A program made the position numbers and the translations under genes. Below, piece by piece: positions 32,467 to 44,000 of a stretch of DNA of 64,000 bases (positions are counted from its first letter, which is position 1; each line of letters begins with the position of its first letter). Under the pieces are notes generated by a model. The model was not told the DNA's origin. It was given only the letters and a program-made list of their open reading frames with translations, and did no database searches. The stretch comes from Pyrenophora tritici-repentis (lineage: Eukaryota; Ascomycota; Dothideomycetes; Pleosporales; Pleosporaceae): the NCBI RefSeq assembly GCF_003171515.1, contig NC_089395.1:2914001-2978000 (forward strand), given 5' to 3'.

Positions 32467-35400
32467 TTAACGAGGAGGCCCAATAGGGGCCGGGTATCCA
32501 GATGCAGAATGAGAAGTACTGGGGCGCCCGCTGTCCACGGAGCCCCGCGCGTCGTACCTAGGGGTCACGTCCCCAGGCGCCGCCGCGGAAGAGGAACCAA
32601 AAGGAAACTTTGACTCGAAACGAGGGGCTGGCATGGGCCAACCGTTAGTGTGGTGCTCGTCGTCGGCGAGGTTGATGCCGCTGTCGTTCCACGGGTTGCG
32701 GTAGCTACCGGTGGACTCGAGACTGGCAAGGGATGCCTTGGAAGCGTTGCTGGATGCATGCTTGAAGAGAGATCCGGGTGAGTTTGTGCTCTTGCGTCCG
32801 TTGAAGATGGACGTAAAGGACGACATGCTGCCTGGCTTGCGGAGACGGTCCAGCATGCCGCGGGGCTCATCATCACCACCAAAGTGAGAGCGTGTGGGGG
32901 AGTCTGTGCTTTCAACAGCAGGTTCAGCACGCTGGAGGAGCTTGGACTCAAAGAAGGGCAGAGAGTCTTCAAAAGAGTCAGACTTGGGGCGTGGTAGTGC
33001 GCCGCGGACGGTGTTGGTATCGAGGCCGTGCATAACTAGATGGTTCAACAAGAAGTCAATAGCGTCTTTGAGGCCGCCAGCGTTGTTCCTGGTGAAGACG
33101 ATATGGAAGGTCTCAATCGTCTCTTCCTTGCCGTCGGATGTTTCTTTCTGCGCTTCCTGGAGCTGGGCATCCACTTCATGCTGAGTCTTGAGCTTGTCAA
33201 GGATGTCAGCTTTGAACTCCGCCGAGCGGATGTGGTCGCTAAGCTCGGTGCTGGACGGGAAGGCTAGGTCGTGGGACTCGGGAACCATACCCTGAAACTG
33301 ATTAGTACATTTCTTTTCACCACGACACGTGTAAAGCTTACCAAGAACTCATCAACTGCAAATGGCACCTGGTACTCTGGGCCGGACACGGTAACAATGT
33401 CGCTAGCTTCCTCTGTGCTGGGAAAGGTGATTTTGCAGTTGAACTTCTTCTCCAGCTCGTCAATCTTGTCCAGGCGAGCAATGAGCTCTCGGTGGTACAG
33501 GCGGTTGATGTTGATGGTCTCGGAGACAAACTCAGCATCGGCCTTTTCAACCATATCCATGATCTCTTGCTTGACCAAGTCGAGGTTCTGAGCATTGCGG
33601 GCAGGGGTGCGGCAGATGACGTTGTCGACCTTGATATCGTCTTCTTCCTTGCCAAAACCGCCGCGGTCCATGGCGTTTGAGAACTTGACAAAGACGGAGT
33701 ACTTCTTCATGATGCGTTGAATGTGCTGACCGCCGATGCCAATGATGCGCTTGTGGTACTGATCGGGAACGTGGAAGGAGATTGAGGCGGGCATTTCCTG
33801 TTCGACAAGGTCCAACCCGTTTTTCGTGGCCTCGTACTGGGCACCGCGGACTACAATGTAGAAGTTGTACTCGTTGAAGCCGTCAAAGACAATCTGCACA
33901 CTGCTGTGGCTCATGATTTTGTTGATTTTGCCATTCTTCTTGCCGCTGACAAACTCCTTGTGCTCGTTGGCAAGCTCAATCTTGACGCTCATGTTGTACT
34001 GAGATTTTTTGACGAATGGAATGTTACTAATGACCATGAGGGCGGCTCGCACAGCATCGTCGGATCCGTAGATGTGGAAGTTTAGTTTTTCGAAGCTGAC
34101 TTCGGCGCCGGAGTTGATGCAGATGTCGGAGAGCATAGCACGGACGTCGGCGGGGTGGGCGGGCGTTGGGTGGGGTCGGGATGGGTGATGAACCACGAGG
34201 CACTGTAGAATTGGCCAGCAAGCTGCATGAGTTCGCGCACAGTACGCTCGACGTGCAAGACATCTGTGCCTTGGACCCGCACAAGACCGCGCTGGACTCC
34301 GAGGGGTGGCAGCAGGATGTAGGAGCCGTTGTTCTCGATGATCTTGCGGACCTTGTCGAGACGCTCGAGCAGGATGGCGTCAAGCTTGGTGTCGGTGACC
34401 ATGACGGGCTTGACAAAGACCTTTGTGGACATGACTAGGTCGTGTAGTCGCTGCTTGGCACGGAGTATGTTTTCGGGATTCTCACCCGTGATGTACACGA
34501 GGTCGTCGGGTCTCCGCTGTGCGCCGTGTGGTGTGTACCCGAACAGGCGGGGAAAGGGCGGGGGGAAGTAGATGGCGGTGCCTGTGGCCGACTCGATCAT
34601 CTTGATGTTCTTGCGGCCGCGTCCGCATATTAACGTATGCATAGTTAGTTCCAGCTTCATGGTATCGACAGATCGCTTGAGCTGTTGGGGTTAGCAGGAG
34701 GAGCACGACCACGAGCACGAGGACAACTTACAATTTGGTCAATCATGATCAGGACCCGCGTCTTTGCGTGCTCCATGGTCTCGAGATCGCCGTAGATCTG
34801 ACAGCGCAGACGCGGATCCATGCCCGTGTCCATGTTGCCGTGGAAGCTCGCCGTCTCAATGTCCGGCTGCTTGGGCATCAGCAGGAACATGTCGGCCTTT
34901 GTGGCCTTTGCGATGAGGTCGAGTTGGTTCAGCACGGCGCCGCGGACATTTTGCGAGGGCGGGTCGATGATGAGCTGCGAGTCGATGTCGACAAAGGATG
35001 ATCGCTGTTTGAGCATCGTTAGCAGTGCTCAGGCCAGTGACAGTGACGTCGTCGTCCCCCGCAGTGGTTGTGGGCGCCAATCCGTAAGTCCTTACCAGAG
35101 AAATGGGCGTCGAGTTGAGGATGCGGCAGCGCATCGAATTCACAATCTCCAGCTCGCCCGACAGACACACGTTGGTGACGAGGGCCCGTAGCGGGCCCCG
35201 CTGCAGGCCGGGCAACGGCTTCGACTCGGCCGAAGTGACGACGGCCGAGACGCGCCCGTCGGTTTGCTCGCTCACTTCGCGACACAGATTGCGCAGCTTG
35301 TCGACGTTCTGTGCATGCACGGGCAGCTTGTGCGTGGGAGTGCCCTCTGCGGTTCCTTCGGCGTGCGTCCATCGCGCCTTCGCCCCCGGACTGGCCCACA

Positions 35401-35638
35401 TGATGTCGTCGGGATCGGGCCCTTGCAGGTTCGAGGAAAAGGGCACGTTAAACGAGAGGTTGACCTGGGTACCCGGGGCGATCACGGGCGGCGCCGATGT
35501 CGTGGCCGTCGACGGACGCTTGATGGGCGCTGAGACGGGCATTTCGTGGTTGGACCTCGAGAAGGAGAAGCTCGTGGACGGCGCCATCTTCTCCCATCCG
35601 TGCCGGGCCTGGGCCGGGAAGTTTGAGAGTTTGTGCAT
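32467..35638 (-). CDS. Multi-KH-domain RNA-binding protein, with an apparent frameshift
   Basis: Exons 35638-35096, 35004-34732, 34681-33342 and 33291-32467; about 990 residues. At least three KH folds show GxxG loops: CGRGRKNIKMIE, SGKKNGKINKIM and IIGIGGQHIQRIM. Between them lie degenerate KH-like units, and the last 180 residues are Ser/Pro-rich and disordered. Such proteins bind mRNA in the cytoplasm. Homologous-looking sequence passes from one frame (SWFITHPDPTQRPP) to another (ADVRAMLSDICIN) within 34149-34180 with no usable AG acceptor there, so one base seems lost in a C/G-rich run. A roughly 100-base intron (GTGGTT...GTCAG) would also restore frame but would delete conserved-looking residues. 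ATG 35587 is an alternative start. Confidence 0.8.
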
Positions 35639-36241
35639 CGTGGTCGACGAGATACGCCCAAGCTGTTATGCCGGGCTGAGGTGGGTGGAGGGGAGACGAG
35701 GAAGAGACGAGGAAGATGGGAGAGGTGCAGCCCCAGCAGCTTGTCGAGCAGCGAGCGTCGACACGTTGATTGGCCGGCGAAGAGGGTGGTGGGTCCAGAC
35801 GAGCGCCGCCCACCACATTCCCTCATGCCACAAGTCGACTACTACCGTCACTACCTAGACTCGTCAAACATGAAACAAAAAAAACAATTTGCCCTCTTCA
35901 CTTTGACACTTTGCACGCACTTTGGCACACACGTACCCAACCATAGACGTGTATCTGCTTTTTGTGCTGTCCGTGGCGATTCCAGGCTTGTTGAGCGCCT
36001 GCTAGTCCACCCCGATCCGGCCTAGCCGTCTCCAGACCTGCCATCACCTCACTCTGACCGCTCGCCCTGAAACACCCAGCTCGACCTTCTACTAAAGGCA
36101 AACTTACACAAGACCTGTAAGACGATGCTTAACCCATGTTCTTACACCAGACTGTCTTGCTATGTCTTGCTATTCAAACCAACCTAGCCCACAATCTACC
36201 CTTGTACAATGAATACCATCTCTACAACCTACATACGGTAC
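35639..36241. other. Intergenic region
   Basis: About 0.6 kb between two minus-strand genes, holding the promoter of the KH gene. No other feature seen. Confidence 0.5.
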
Positions 36242-38477
36242 TCAGTAGCGTGCATATACGTGACGCGCCTCTCCCGCATACCCTTCCGGCCCAACTTCCA
36301 TTACCCCTTCCTCCACATACCGCCGACTAGGCCCGCTAATATACCGACGGTCATCCAGCCCTTCGTGGTGAACGCTGACCTCACGGTAACGAGGCTGCGA
36401 TACACCTACTGGAGGTGGCTGCATGCTCTCATGACGTATATACCCTTCTGGAATCTCGCGTCGAACAACTTCGGGACGCATGCTATATGACCGAGCCGGT
36501 GGATACTCTCTTGGCGGGCCCATCTCTTCATACTGCGGAACAGGTCGGTATTCTACTTCTGCTGGACGGCGGGACGGCTCTCGCTGTCGATATGGGCTCG
36601 GCATCATCTCCACATCAGCCTGCACATAGCGCCGGGGTGGTGGGGGCATGGGCATCCTCTGTATCCCACCTTCTTCGTACATGTCGGTACGAGCCGAGGC
36701 GCGCATCGTAGGCTCTCGCGTGGCAGCCCGCTCCGAGAACGCTTCTACTTCGGCCCGTCTACTTGGCGGTGCCATTGACTCTCGCCCCTCCACTGGCGCT
36801 GCATAGTACTTGTTTCCATACTGATCCACCACTATACGCCTTGGCGGCGGTGCCATGCGCATGGGCGATTGTGGGCGTGCAACGTACTCGTACACAGGGG
36901 ATCGTGAACGGTCGCGCACATATCTAGGCGCACCTGATGGACGTGCTGAAACTTCGCGGTAAATAGGCGCCTCGGCACCATCGATAAAGGCATGGGATGC
37001 TGCTCGCATTGAGCGTGGCTCTGGTGCTGCATACAAGTCCCCACCGCCACCGGGCGAGTATGGACGGCGAGCGTACTGGAGGCTGGCAACCCGTCTAAGG
37101 TCTTGATCGTCACGCTGTGATTTGCGTTGCGGGGTACGTATGACGGTCGGAGACGACGGTTCTTCCATGTCGCGATAGGGTCGCGGCAAGGGTTCCTGGT
37201 CGCGGTAGTAAACAGGTTGCATCATGGGACTACCCTGTGCTGGCACAAGCTCTACTTGGTCAGGCTGAGGCTGTAGTGCACGACGCTTACTGGGCTGCGA
37301 ATCAGGATAAGCCGCGAAGGGAGGAGGTGACTGTGGCTCTTCTTTAATGTACGGTTCGGGCGATGCAACAGCCCGCTTGTTGGCCTGTTGCTGGCGTCTC
37401 TTCTCGTCGCGTTCGCGCTTTTCATCTCTTCTCCGCTTGCGAGGGTTATGCACAGGCGCTGCTGGACCAGCGGGACTTGTACGACGTGATCTATCGACAT
37501 ATCAGAGTTGAGAGACAATGGGAAAGGGGAAAAGGGAAGATTCCACCATACCCGTTCATACCGCCATGGCGATTGCGGGCCCGCCCTCTTGATGGCTCAG
37601 CGGGGACGACATCGGCTGGAGGTGGGGAGTACGCCTCTTCCTCGTCGTCTTGCTCGGGCAGTGGTGCAGGCTCTGGTGGCTCATAAACGTCTATGTCATC
37701 GGCTGGCTCATAAGCCTCTTCTTCGTCGAGATTGATTACTGTAGGCTCCGTCGCATGCACATTTACTTGCTGGGCAGTCTGCTTCGCTTGCGACATCAGT
37801 GCAGGTGCTGCATCAGCATGAGTATGGTCAGCAGGGTCTTGCTCTGGAGACCAACTGTCTGCCTTGCTAGAGTAATACGAGTTCTCGTCAAATGATTCTG
37901 CGCCATCGCTGTTGTTAGTTGTAGATGGTAAGCCAGATACAGGCGGAACCAGTTGGTGGGCCTTGATCAAACACTGCTCCACATCGATGAGAGCTTCGCG
38001 CTCCTCAACATCGTAGCCGCGACCCTTTTTGTCAAACTGGTCCTTTAACGCGCGTTCTATCTGTTGGCGCTTGAGCTGCAGCTCGGCCTTGACCAGGTGT
38101 TCTGACTTTTCGAGCAAGACTGGGTCGATGCCCGACGAAGACGACTTTGCCGAAGACTTTGCCGAATAGGGTCGCTGTGAAAGGGGAGTGGGGGAAGTGG
38201 GAAGCCGGGCTGAGTGTATTGGACGTGGTGGAAACAAGTGCGACGCGGATCCGTTGGGTGTGCCGTTGGTCGTGGGTCTGCTCAAGGCAGTTTGCGAAGG
38301 ACGTGGTGCAACCTGTTCAATTACTTTGGCTGGGAGATGAATACGCGGATGTTTGCTAGCAAGCACTTGATTACGTATCTGCAGAATCTTCTGGAGGAAC
38401 TCGGCCTCGCGAAGCACCTCTGCAGATGACGCGCTGCCACCGTTCAGGTGCGACGACGGCGCTGTGGCTGTCGACAT
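36242..38477 (-). CDS. Disordered, Arg/Pro-rich protein, possibly nuclear
   Basis: Two exons, 38477-37552 and 37490-36242 (61-base intron); 724 residues. Two helical segments near the N terminus (EVLREAEFLQKILQIRNQVL and, about residues 120-165, KSEHLVKAELQLKRQQIERALKDQF) look like conserved interaction helices. An acidic stretch (INLDEEEAYEPADDIDVYEPP) comes next. After the intron there is a strong bipartite basic patch (NPRKRRRDEKRERDEKRRQQ), then about 380 residues rich in Arg, Pro, Tyr and Glu with repeated PPPRR/MAPP motifs. This composition suggests a chromatin- or RNA-associated nuclear protein. I do not recognise the family and assign no function. It shares a 312-base divergent promoter with the nucleotidase. 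Confidence 0.7.
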
Positions 38478-38789
38478 TGCTGAAATTACAACCGATCAAA
38501 GACTGTGTCTAGTACCAATACAACAAGCGTGCGCAACACAGATACAGCCGAGACCCGCGGTTGAGCTGGGTGGATAGTGGAAGAAAGGGGAGAGGTGGGA
38601 TGCGACACGCCGCAGGAGGAAAGAAAGTCGACGACGGGTCGGAGCCGCCGTGTTTTGGCTGCGCGCCCAATTAGTCTACGCTAGTCCCAAAGAGGTTTAC
38701 ATAGCACCTTCTCGGGTCCGACCCACCGAGTCTACATGTAGTCATCGCACCTTCCTTGACAGTGAATGCAGTAATACAGTCTATGAAAA
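38478..38789. other. Divergent promoter region
   Basis: 312 bases between the disordered protein (minus) and the pyrimidine nucleotidase (plus), short enough for shared control elements. Confidence 0.5.
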
Positions 38790-39763
38790 ATGGCCCCGAA
38801 CGACTTCAATACGGCAGCACCCCCGGAGACCTTGGAGTATCGCTCGCAGCCGCAACATGAGTCACGGACACAAGATGACCCGGTGGCGGACGACAACGAG
38901 AAGCCCGTCTTCTTCTTTGACATTGATAACTGCGTGAGTTTATCGTGATCTATTGAGAATGGCACTAACAGATTACAGCTTTATCCCAAGAGTGCGTAGC
39001 CTATCCTGTCTGGATGAGAAGAGACTGACAGTGCAGGTCTTGACATTCACCGCATGATGGCCGAACTGATTGGTAAGAAAATGTAGAAACATTCCAGACT
39101 TGATATTAACCCTCACTACAGACAAGTTCTTCCAGAATCATCTGAGTCTCTCCCAGAAAGATGCCAATGAGCTTCACTACAGATACTACCGTGAATACGG
39201 CCTTGCCATTGAAGGACTAGTCCGACACCACAAAGTCGATGCCCTAGAGTACAACAGCAAAGTCGATGATGCATTGCCTCTAGGCGACGTCATCAAGCCA
39301 AACCCCGAACTACGGAAGCTAATTGAAGACATCGACACGAGCAAGGTGCGCTTATGGCTGTTCACAAACGCATACATTACCCATGGCAAGCGCGTTGTCA
39401 AGCTTCTTGAGATTGATGATCTCTTCGAAGGTATCACTTATTGTGACTATGGCTCAGACAAGTTCTACTGCAAACCACACGCGGAGATGTATGACAAGGC
39501 CATGGCGGAAGCTGGAATCAAGTCCAACGACAAATGCTATTTTGTCGGTAAGTCATCACGAACATGTCATGGATAGGTGATTGCTGATTCAAACACAAGA
39601 CGACTCCTACATCAACTGCAAGGCGGCTGCTGAGCGAGGCTGGAAGACGGCACATTTGCTAGACGAGAATGACCCATCACCTGCCCAGCCAGCCAGCCAG
39701 TACCAAATCCGCAGTCTGCAGGAGCTGCGTCGCATTTTCCCAGAGGTGTTCAAGAGCTCGTAA
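38790..39763 (+). CDS. Pyrimidine 5'-nucleotidase, HAD family (Sdt1/Phm8-like)
   Basis: Five exons, 38790-38933, 38979-38991, 39037-39072, 39122-39547 and 39600-39763; 260 residues. Exon 2 is a 13-base micro-exon and exon 3 has 36 bases; together they rebuild the catalytic loop FFFDIDNCLYPKS, with nucleophile Asp44 and acid/base Asp46. Later motifs are LWLFTNAYITHGKRV (motif II), CKPHAEMY (Lys motif) and YFVDDSYINCKAA (motif IV). DELHYRYYREYGLAIEGLVRHH-type sequence of this family is present as NELHYRYY. Yeast Sdt1 and Phm8 dephosphorylate UMP/CMP or AMP in the cytosol. The small exons are the part an automatic caller would most likely miss. Confidence 0.9.
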
Positions 39764-40056
39764 GACGACGCTAGCGTGTACCGAGGTACGGTACAGCACG
39801 CGAAACACGGTACACGGTACATGGATCACATAGACGACAATCATGCCCATAGAAAGACGGATAGAATAGAAACAATGACGAATCCCTCCCCATGATCAGC
39901 AAAGGATTCGCTTACCGACAGGTAAGCGGCGGAAGGGTCCGGGGCAACCGCTGACCCCCTCTCACCGCCATAAGTACTTATTACTCCTGATACCTTGCAA
40001 CTCAACGTCGCACAACAACCACCAACTCCAAAACGCGCGTGCGAGATAACAAGCCA

Positions 40057-40962
40057 ATGACGCCACCACCAAAAAAATACTACCAAACCATGTCGTCAAC
40101 ACACGACTCCACCCCGCAACCCTCCGCTCTCCCCGCGACCGACAGCACATCCACCTCCACCTCCACCACCCCCGACGCACTCCCACTGTCACACCCCACC
40201 CACCCAATAACACCACCACGCCCCCCTCTCCTCCGCCTCCGCCTCGACGACCTCTCCACCCCAGGAACAACAACATTCCTCCGCCTCGTCCACGCCACCC
40301 ACGCCCTCACGCACGCCCTCAACACAGTCCTAACCCACCTCTACACCTCCCTCCCCACCTCCAGCATCCCCGCCACCCGCTCCGTCACCCTCGTCCTCCG
40401 CGCCATGGACGGCGTAGCCTACACCACCGGCCTCTCCCTCGACGACGACCACAAAGAAATCCACTTCAACACAACCTACATCGAGGGAATCGCCCCCACG
40501 CGGCAAAAAGAGGAAATCATGGGCGTGCTCGTACATGAAATGGTGCATTGTTGGCAGCGAGATGCGTGTGGAACGGCTCCCAGTGGACTCATCGAGGGCG
40601 TGGCCGATTGGGTTCGGTTGAAAGCGGGACTTGCGCCGCCGCATTGGAAGAGACGGGCGGATTGTAAGTGGGATGCTGGGTATGAGCGTACGGCGTATTT
40701 TCTGGAGTGGCTGGAGGGCGAGTGTGGGAAGGATGTTGTGAGGAGGGTTAATGAGAGGTTGGGGGTGGGGGAGTATTGTGAGGGGGCGTTTTGGGTGGGG
40801 TGTTGTGGGGAGAGGGTGGAAAAGCTGTGGGCGAGGTATCGGAGGAGTTTGGGGTGTGAGGAGCCGGGGCATGGGAAGGATGGAAAAGATGGAAAAGATG
40901 GAGAGGGAGATGAGGGTGAGGGTAAGGGCGAGGAGAAAGAGGGCAAGGAAGGAGAGGATTGA
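40057..40962 (+). CDS. Basic secretory protein (BSP) family metallopeptidase-like protein
   Basis: 301 residues from ATG 40057; the ATG at 40090 has the better context and is a good alternative. The core holds the zinc-peptidase HExxH as VHEMVHCWQ (His160), followed by APSGLIEGVADWVRLKAG and the PPHWKR segment typical of the BSP family known in plants and bacteria. There is no signal peptide, so the fungal protein is likely intracellular. The N terminus is Pro/Ser/Thr-rich; the C terminus is acidic with KDG repeats. The coding strand is extremely C-rich in its first half and G-rich in its second. It lies 294 bases after the nucleotidase and ends 70 bases from the decayed gene. Confidence 0.82.
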   Translation: MTPPPKKYYQTMSSTHDSTPQPSALPATDSTSTSTSTTPDALPLSHPTHPITPPRPPLLRLRLDDLSTPGTTTFLRLVHATHALTHALNTVLTHLYTSLPTSSIPATRSVTLVLRAMDGVAYTTGLSLDDDHKEIHFNTTYIEGIAPTRQKEEIMGVLVHEMVHCWQRDACGTAPSGLIEGVADWVRLKAGLAPPHWKRRADCKWDAGYERTAYFLEWLEGECGKDVVRRVNERLGVGEYCEGAFWVGCCGERVEKLWARYRRSLGCEEPGHGKDGKDGKDGEGDEGEGKGEEKEGKEGED

Positions 40963-41032
40963 ATAGAGGGAACACGGCTCGGTGGTGGTGATGTACTAAC
41001 TATCTAACATAATAAACTGCTCACTAGAGACT

Positions 41033-44000
41033 CTAACCCGTCACTTCTTCTTCCCCCCCACCACCCGTCTTCGGCATAACAACCACCTTCTTCCCCGCCG
41101 TCTTAACAGGCACTACGCCCTTTGCTTGCTTCCCCGCAACCGCCCCCCTCGTCTTCTCCTTCTCCCTCTTCTCCCCCTTCCTCCTCTCCTTCTCCACCTT
41201 CTCCCTCTCAGCCTTCTGCCTCTCCTCCACCCTCTTCTTCTCCTTCACCACTATCTCCCTCTCAGCCTTCTCCCTCGCCTCACACTGCTCCTTCACATTC
41301 CGCAAACGCTTCTGTTCAGCATCCGCCTCAGCGCGCCTCGCTTTCTCAACCAGTTTAGCATGGTCAGCTAGATCTTTCGCGCGTTTCTTGGCAGCGTCCT
41401 GCTGTTCCGTCGCCGCCTTCTTGCTTTTCTGGTCGGAGGAGTATTCGAGTGCTTGTTTGCGCTCACGGCGGGAGGAGAGATGCGGGAGGTTGGGATGAGC
41501 TTTTTCGGCTGCTTGGGCGGAGGGGGAGGCGGTTTGTTGGGGTTTGTGCGGGGTTTTTGAGGCTTTTTTCGGGGGGTTTAGAGTGTGGAAGGCGGGGAGG
41601 GGAAGTTGGTGTTGTTGGCTTTGGACAGGCTCTTTGACTGGTTTTCTGATGATTGGTTGGGATTTGGGCGTGGGGTTTGGGAGTATCCGGCGGGAGTCTG
41701 ATGTGGGTGGTTTGGGACTTGCCTGATGCTGGCTGGCGTTGGTAGCTACGGGGAGTCATCGAGGAGTACCATGTGGTTGTTCGGGGGTCTGGGGGGTGTT
41801 GGTTGATATTGGTTGATACTGAGCGAATTTTGGATGTCTTCTCTTGTTGTTTCGGTGTTGCCGAGTGGTTGATCATATTAGGTCCTGCTGGGTACATTCT
41901 CGCAGGCACCTCTTGTTGCCCGGGGGTTTGTGGGTGTTGATTGATATTGCTCACTATCGGGTGCAACCTGAGTTTCCTCTCCTGTTGCTTCTCAGGAATT
42001 CCCACACGATGGTTTATATCAGGCGCCGCTGGATGCTTCTCGTGATTCCCTTCTTGTTGCTTTGTCGGAGTTGCTTTCTGCTGGCTTCCGCAAGCTCCCT
42101 CATAAGCAGCTTTGGTGTTCTGTGGAGTTCTTACTCCCTCAAAGGGAGGCTGAAGTTTGTGCTCACCATCCACCTTCTTGTCGGCAGCTACGGGCTGAGC
42201 TGTCCGCTTTCCCATGAGCCTGAAGATGCCGCTTTCTTTCTTGTCTTTAGCATCCTTTCCCTTCTTTTCCCCTACATTGGCAGCTTTGGTCGGGACCTTT
42301 TCTGCATTTCCCACTTTTGGATCCGTAGTCTTTTGGGAGTGACTCTCAGGTTTGGCCAGCGACTTCCCCACTACACCCTGCTTACTCTGCTCTTCCCTGG
42401 GAGATTGGTGTTTTAAGGTTGGATGTTTGACACTCGAGGCTACGTTTGTAGGTTTTGGCTGAGGCCTTGGTGTTTGGGCTGCCTTTGGATCAGCTGCCAT
42501 TGGGGGCAGATGTACGGGATAGGCGGTGGGTGTCCCTATTGTACCTTGCTCTTCCCTGACGCAGGCACTTGTGGTGCTAAATGATGCCCTTTATGCTCTC
42601 CCTGCCTTTTGGCAGCCTCAGCTTGCGGCTGATCTGACACGACAGCTTTCTTATCTGATCCAGTCTGGAAAAGACCCGCCACCTTGCTCCTTTTTCCTTT
42701 CTCTCCCGAATTATCCGGTTGCTCTGCTAGCTTTTGCTCGACGTTCCCTTGTACCTTTGTAGCAGTTGGCTCTGGTTTGACAGTTTTCTTATCCGCTCTA
42801 GCCCCAAAGAAACCTCCCATCATACCCTGTTTACCCTTATCTTCTGCGGCAATTTGCTGCTCTATTGGCTTCTGTTTGTCCGTTTCTTCCGGCTTCCCAG
42901 ATTGTGGATTGGACTTCTCAGCTTCCGTGGTTTTCTTGTTTGCACCAGTCTTGAAGAGGCTCCCCATTCTGTTTCCCTTGCTCTTTTCTTCTGCGGCGTC
43001 GTTCGTCTTTGGAGCCTTCTCTTTGGATTTATCCACTGCCTTAGCAGCTTTTGCCTTTGGATTGCCCGTGTCGGCGGGTCTCTTGCCTACTTCGGTGTGG
43101 ACGGGACTCCCTATCATGCTCTTCTTGCCTTTGTCGTTCATGTTAGTCTGCCTCTCCTCCAGCTTCTGCTCGATTTTCGCTCCCCCAATAGGTTGCTGTT
43201 TCAACGGGTTATGCCTAAGAAACTCTGCCTCGACAGCTTTTCGCCTTGCTTCCTCCTCGGTGACTCTCGTGGCGTAGGGATTATTGGTCAAGACGACCTC
43301 TTGTAAATTACTTCCTGCAGACTGAGTGCGAGACATCGGATCGCCAGTCGCGTGCTGTTTCGCAGTATGCGTTGGTGACTAGTAAGCATTGGCGTAGGCT
43401 AAGGACTCGTTCTTCTTCGCCGCTTGGATATTTACGTCTCTTGCTGGGACACCGTGTTTTACATTATTGCCGGAGATGGGTTTATGATTTCCGAGATTAT
43501 CATCCTTATTGCTCGTCTGAACAGATTGCTTGTTGATCCCCTGGACATGTGCTCCATCTGCAACACTCACCACTGGTTCGTTATAAATCTGATGCGGAGA
43601 GGCAGGTCTTCTTCCGGCACCCTGGAGATTGGCTTCATCTGCAACGCTCCCAATCAGACGATCACGGGTCTGATGTGGAATTCCATGTGGAACATGATTT
43701 GAACTATGATGCGGAGTCTGAAATGGAGTCTGAAGCGTAGCTTCCATCAGGGTCCGATGAGGAGCTTGGATTGGAGTCCGATGAGAAGTCTGAGGCGGAG
43801 CATGATGCGGAGCCTGGAATGGAGCCTGCAGTGTAGCCTGTCATGGAGTCTGGAGTGGATCCTGGTGCGCCCTCGGCCTTGGACCTGTCTTAGGAGTTCC
43901 AAATCTCCCGCTATTCCGAAGAATGGCATCATTACCAGTAGCATGCCTAGCGTCCATAGTTCCAGATCCGCTATGACTACCAATATGCGCATGCGATGAC

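Noticed and set aside
34027..34196. Independent gene starting at the Met near 34196
   Set aside because: Its protein continues the KH protein; the apparent start comes from the frame break.
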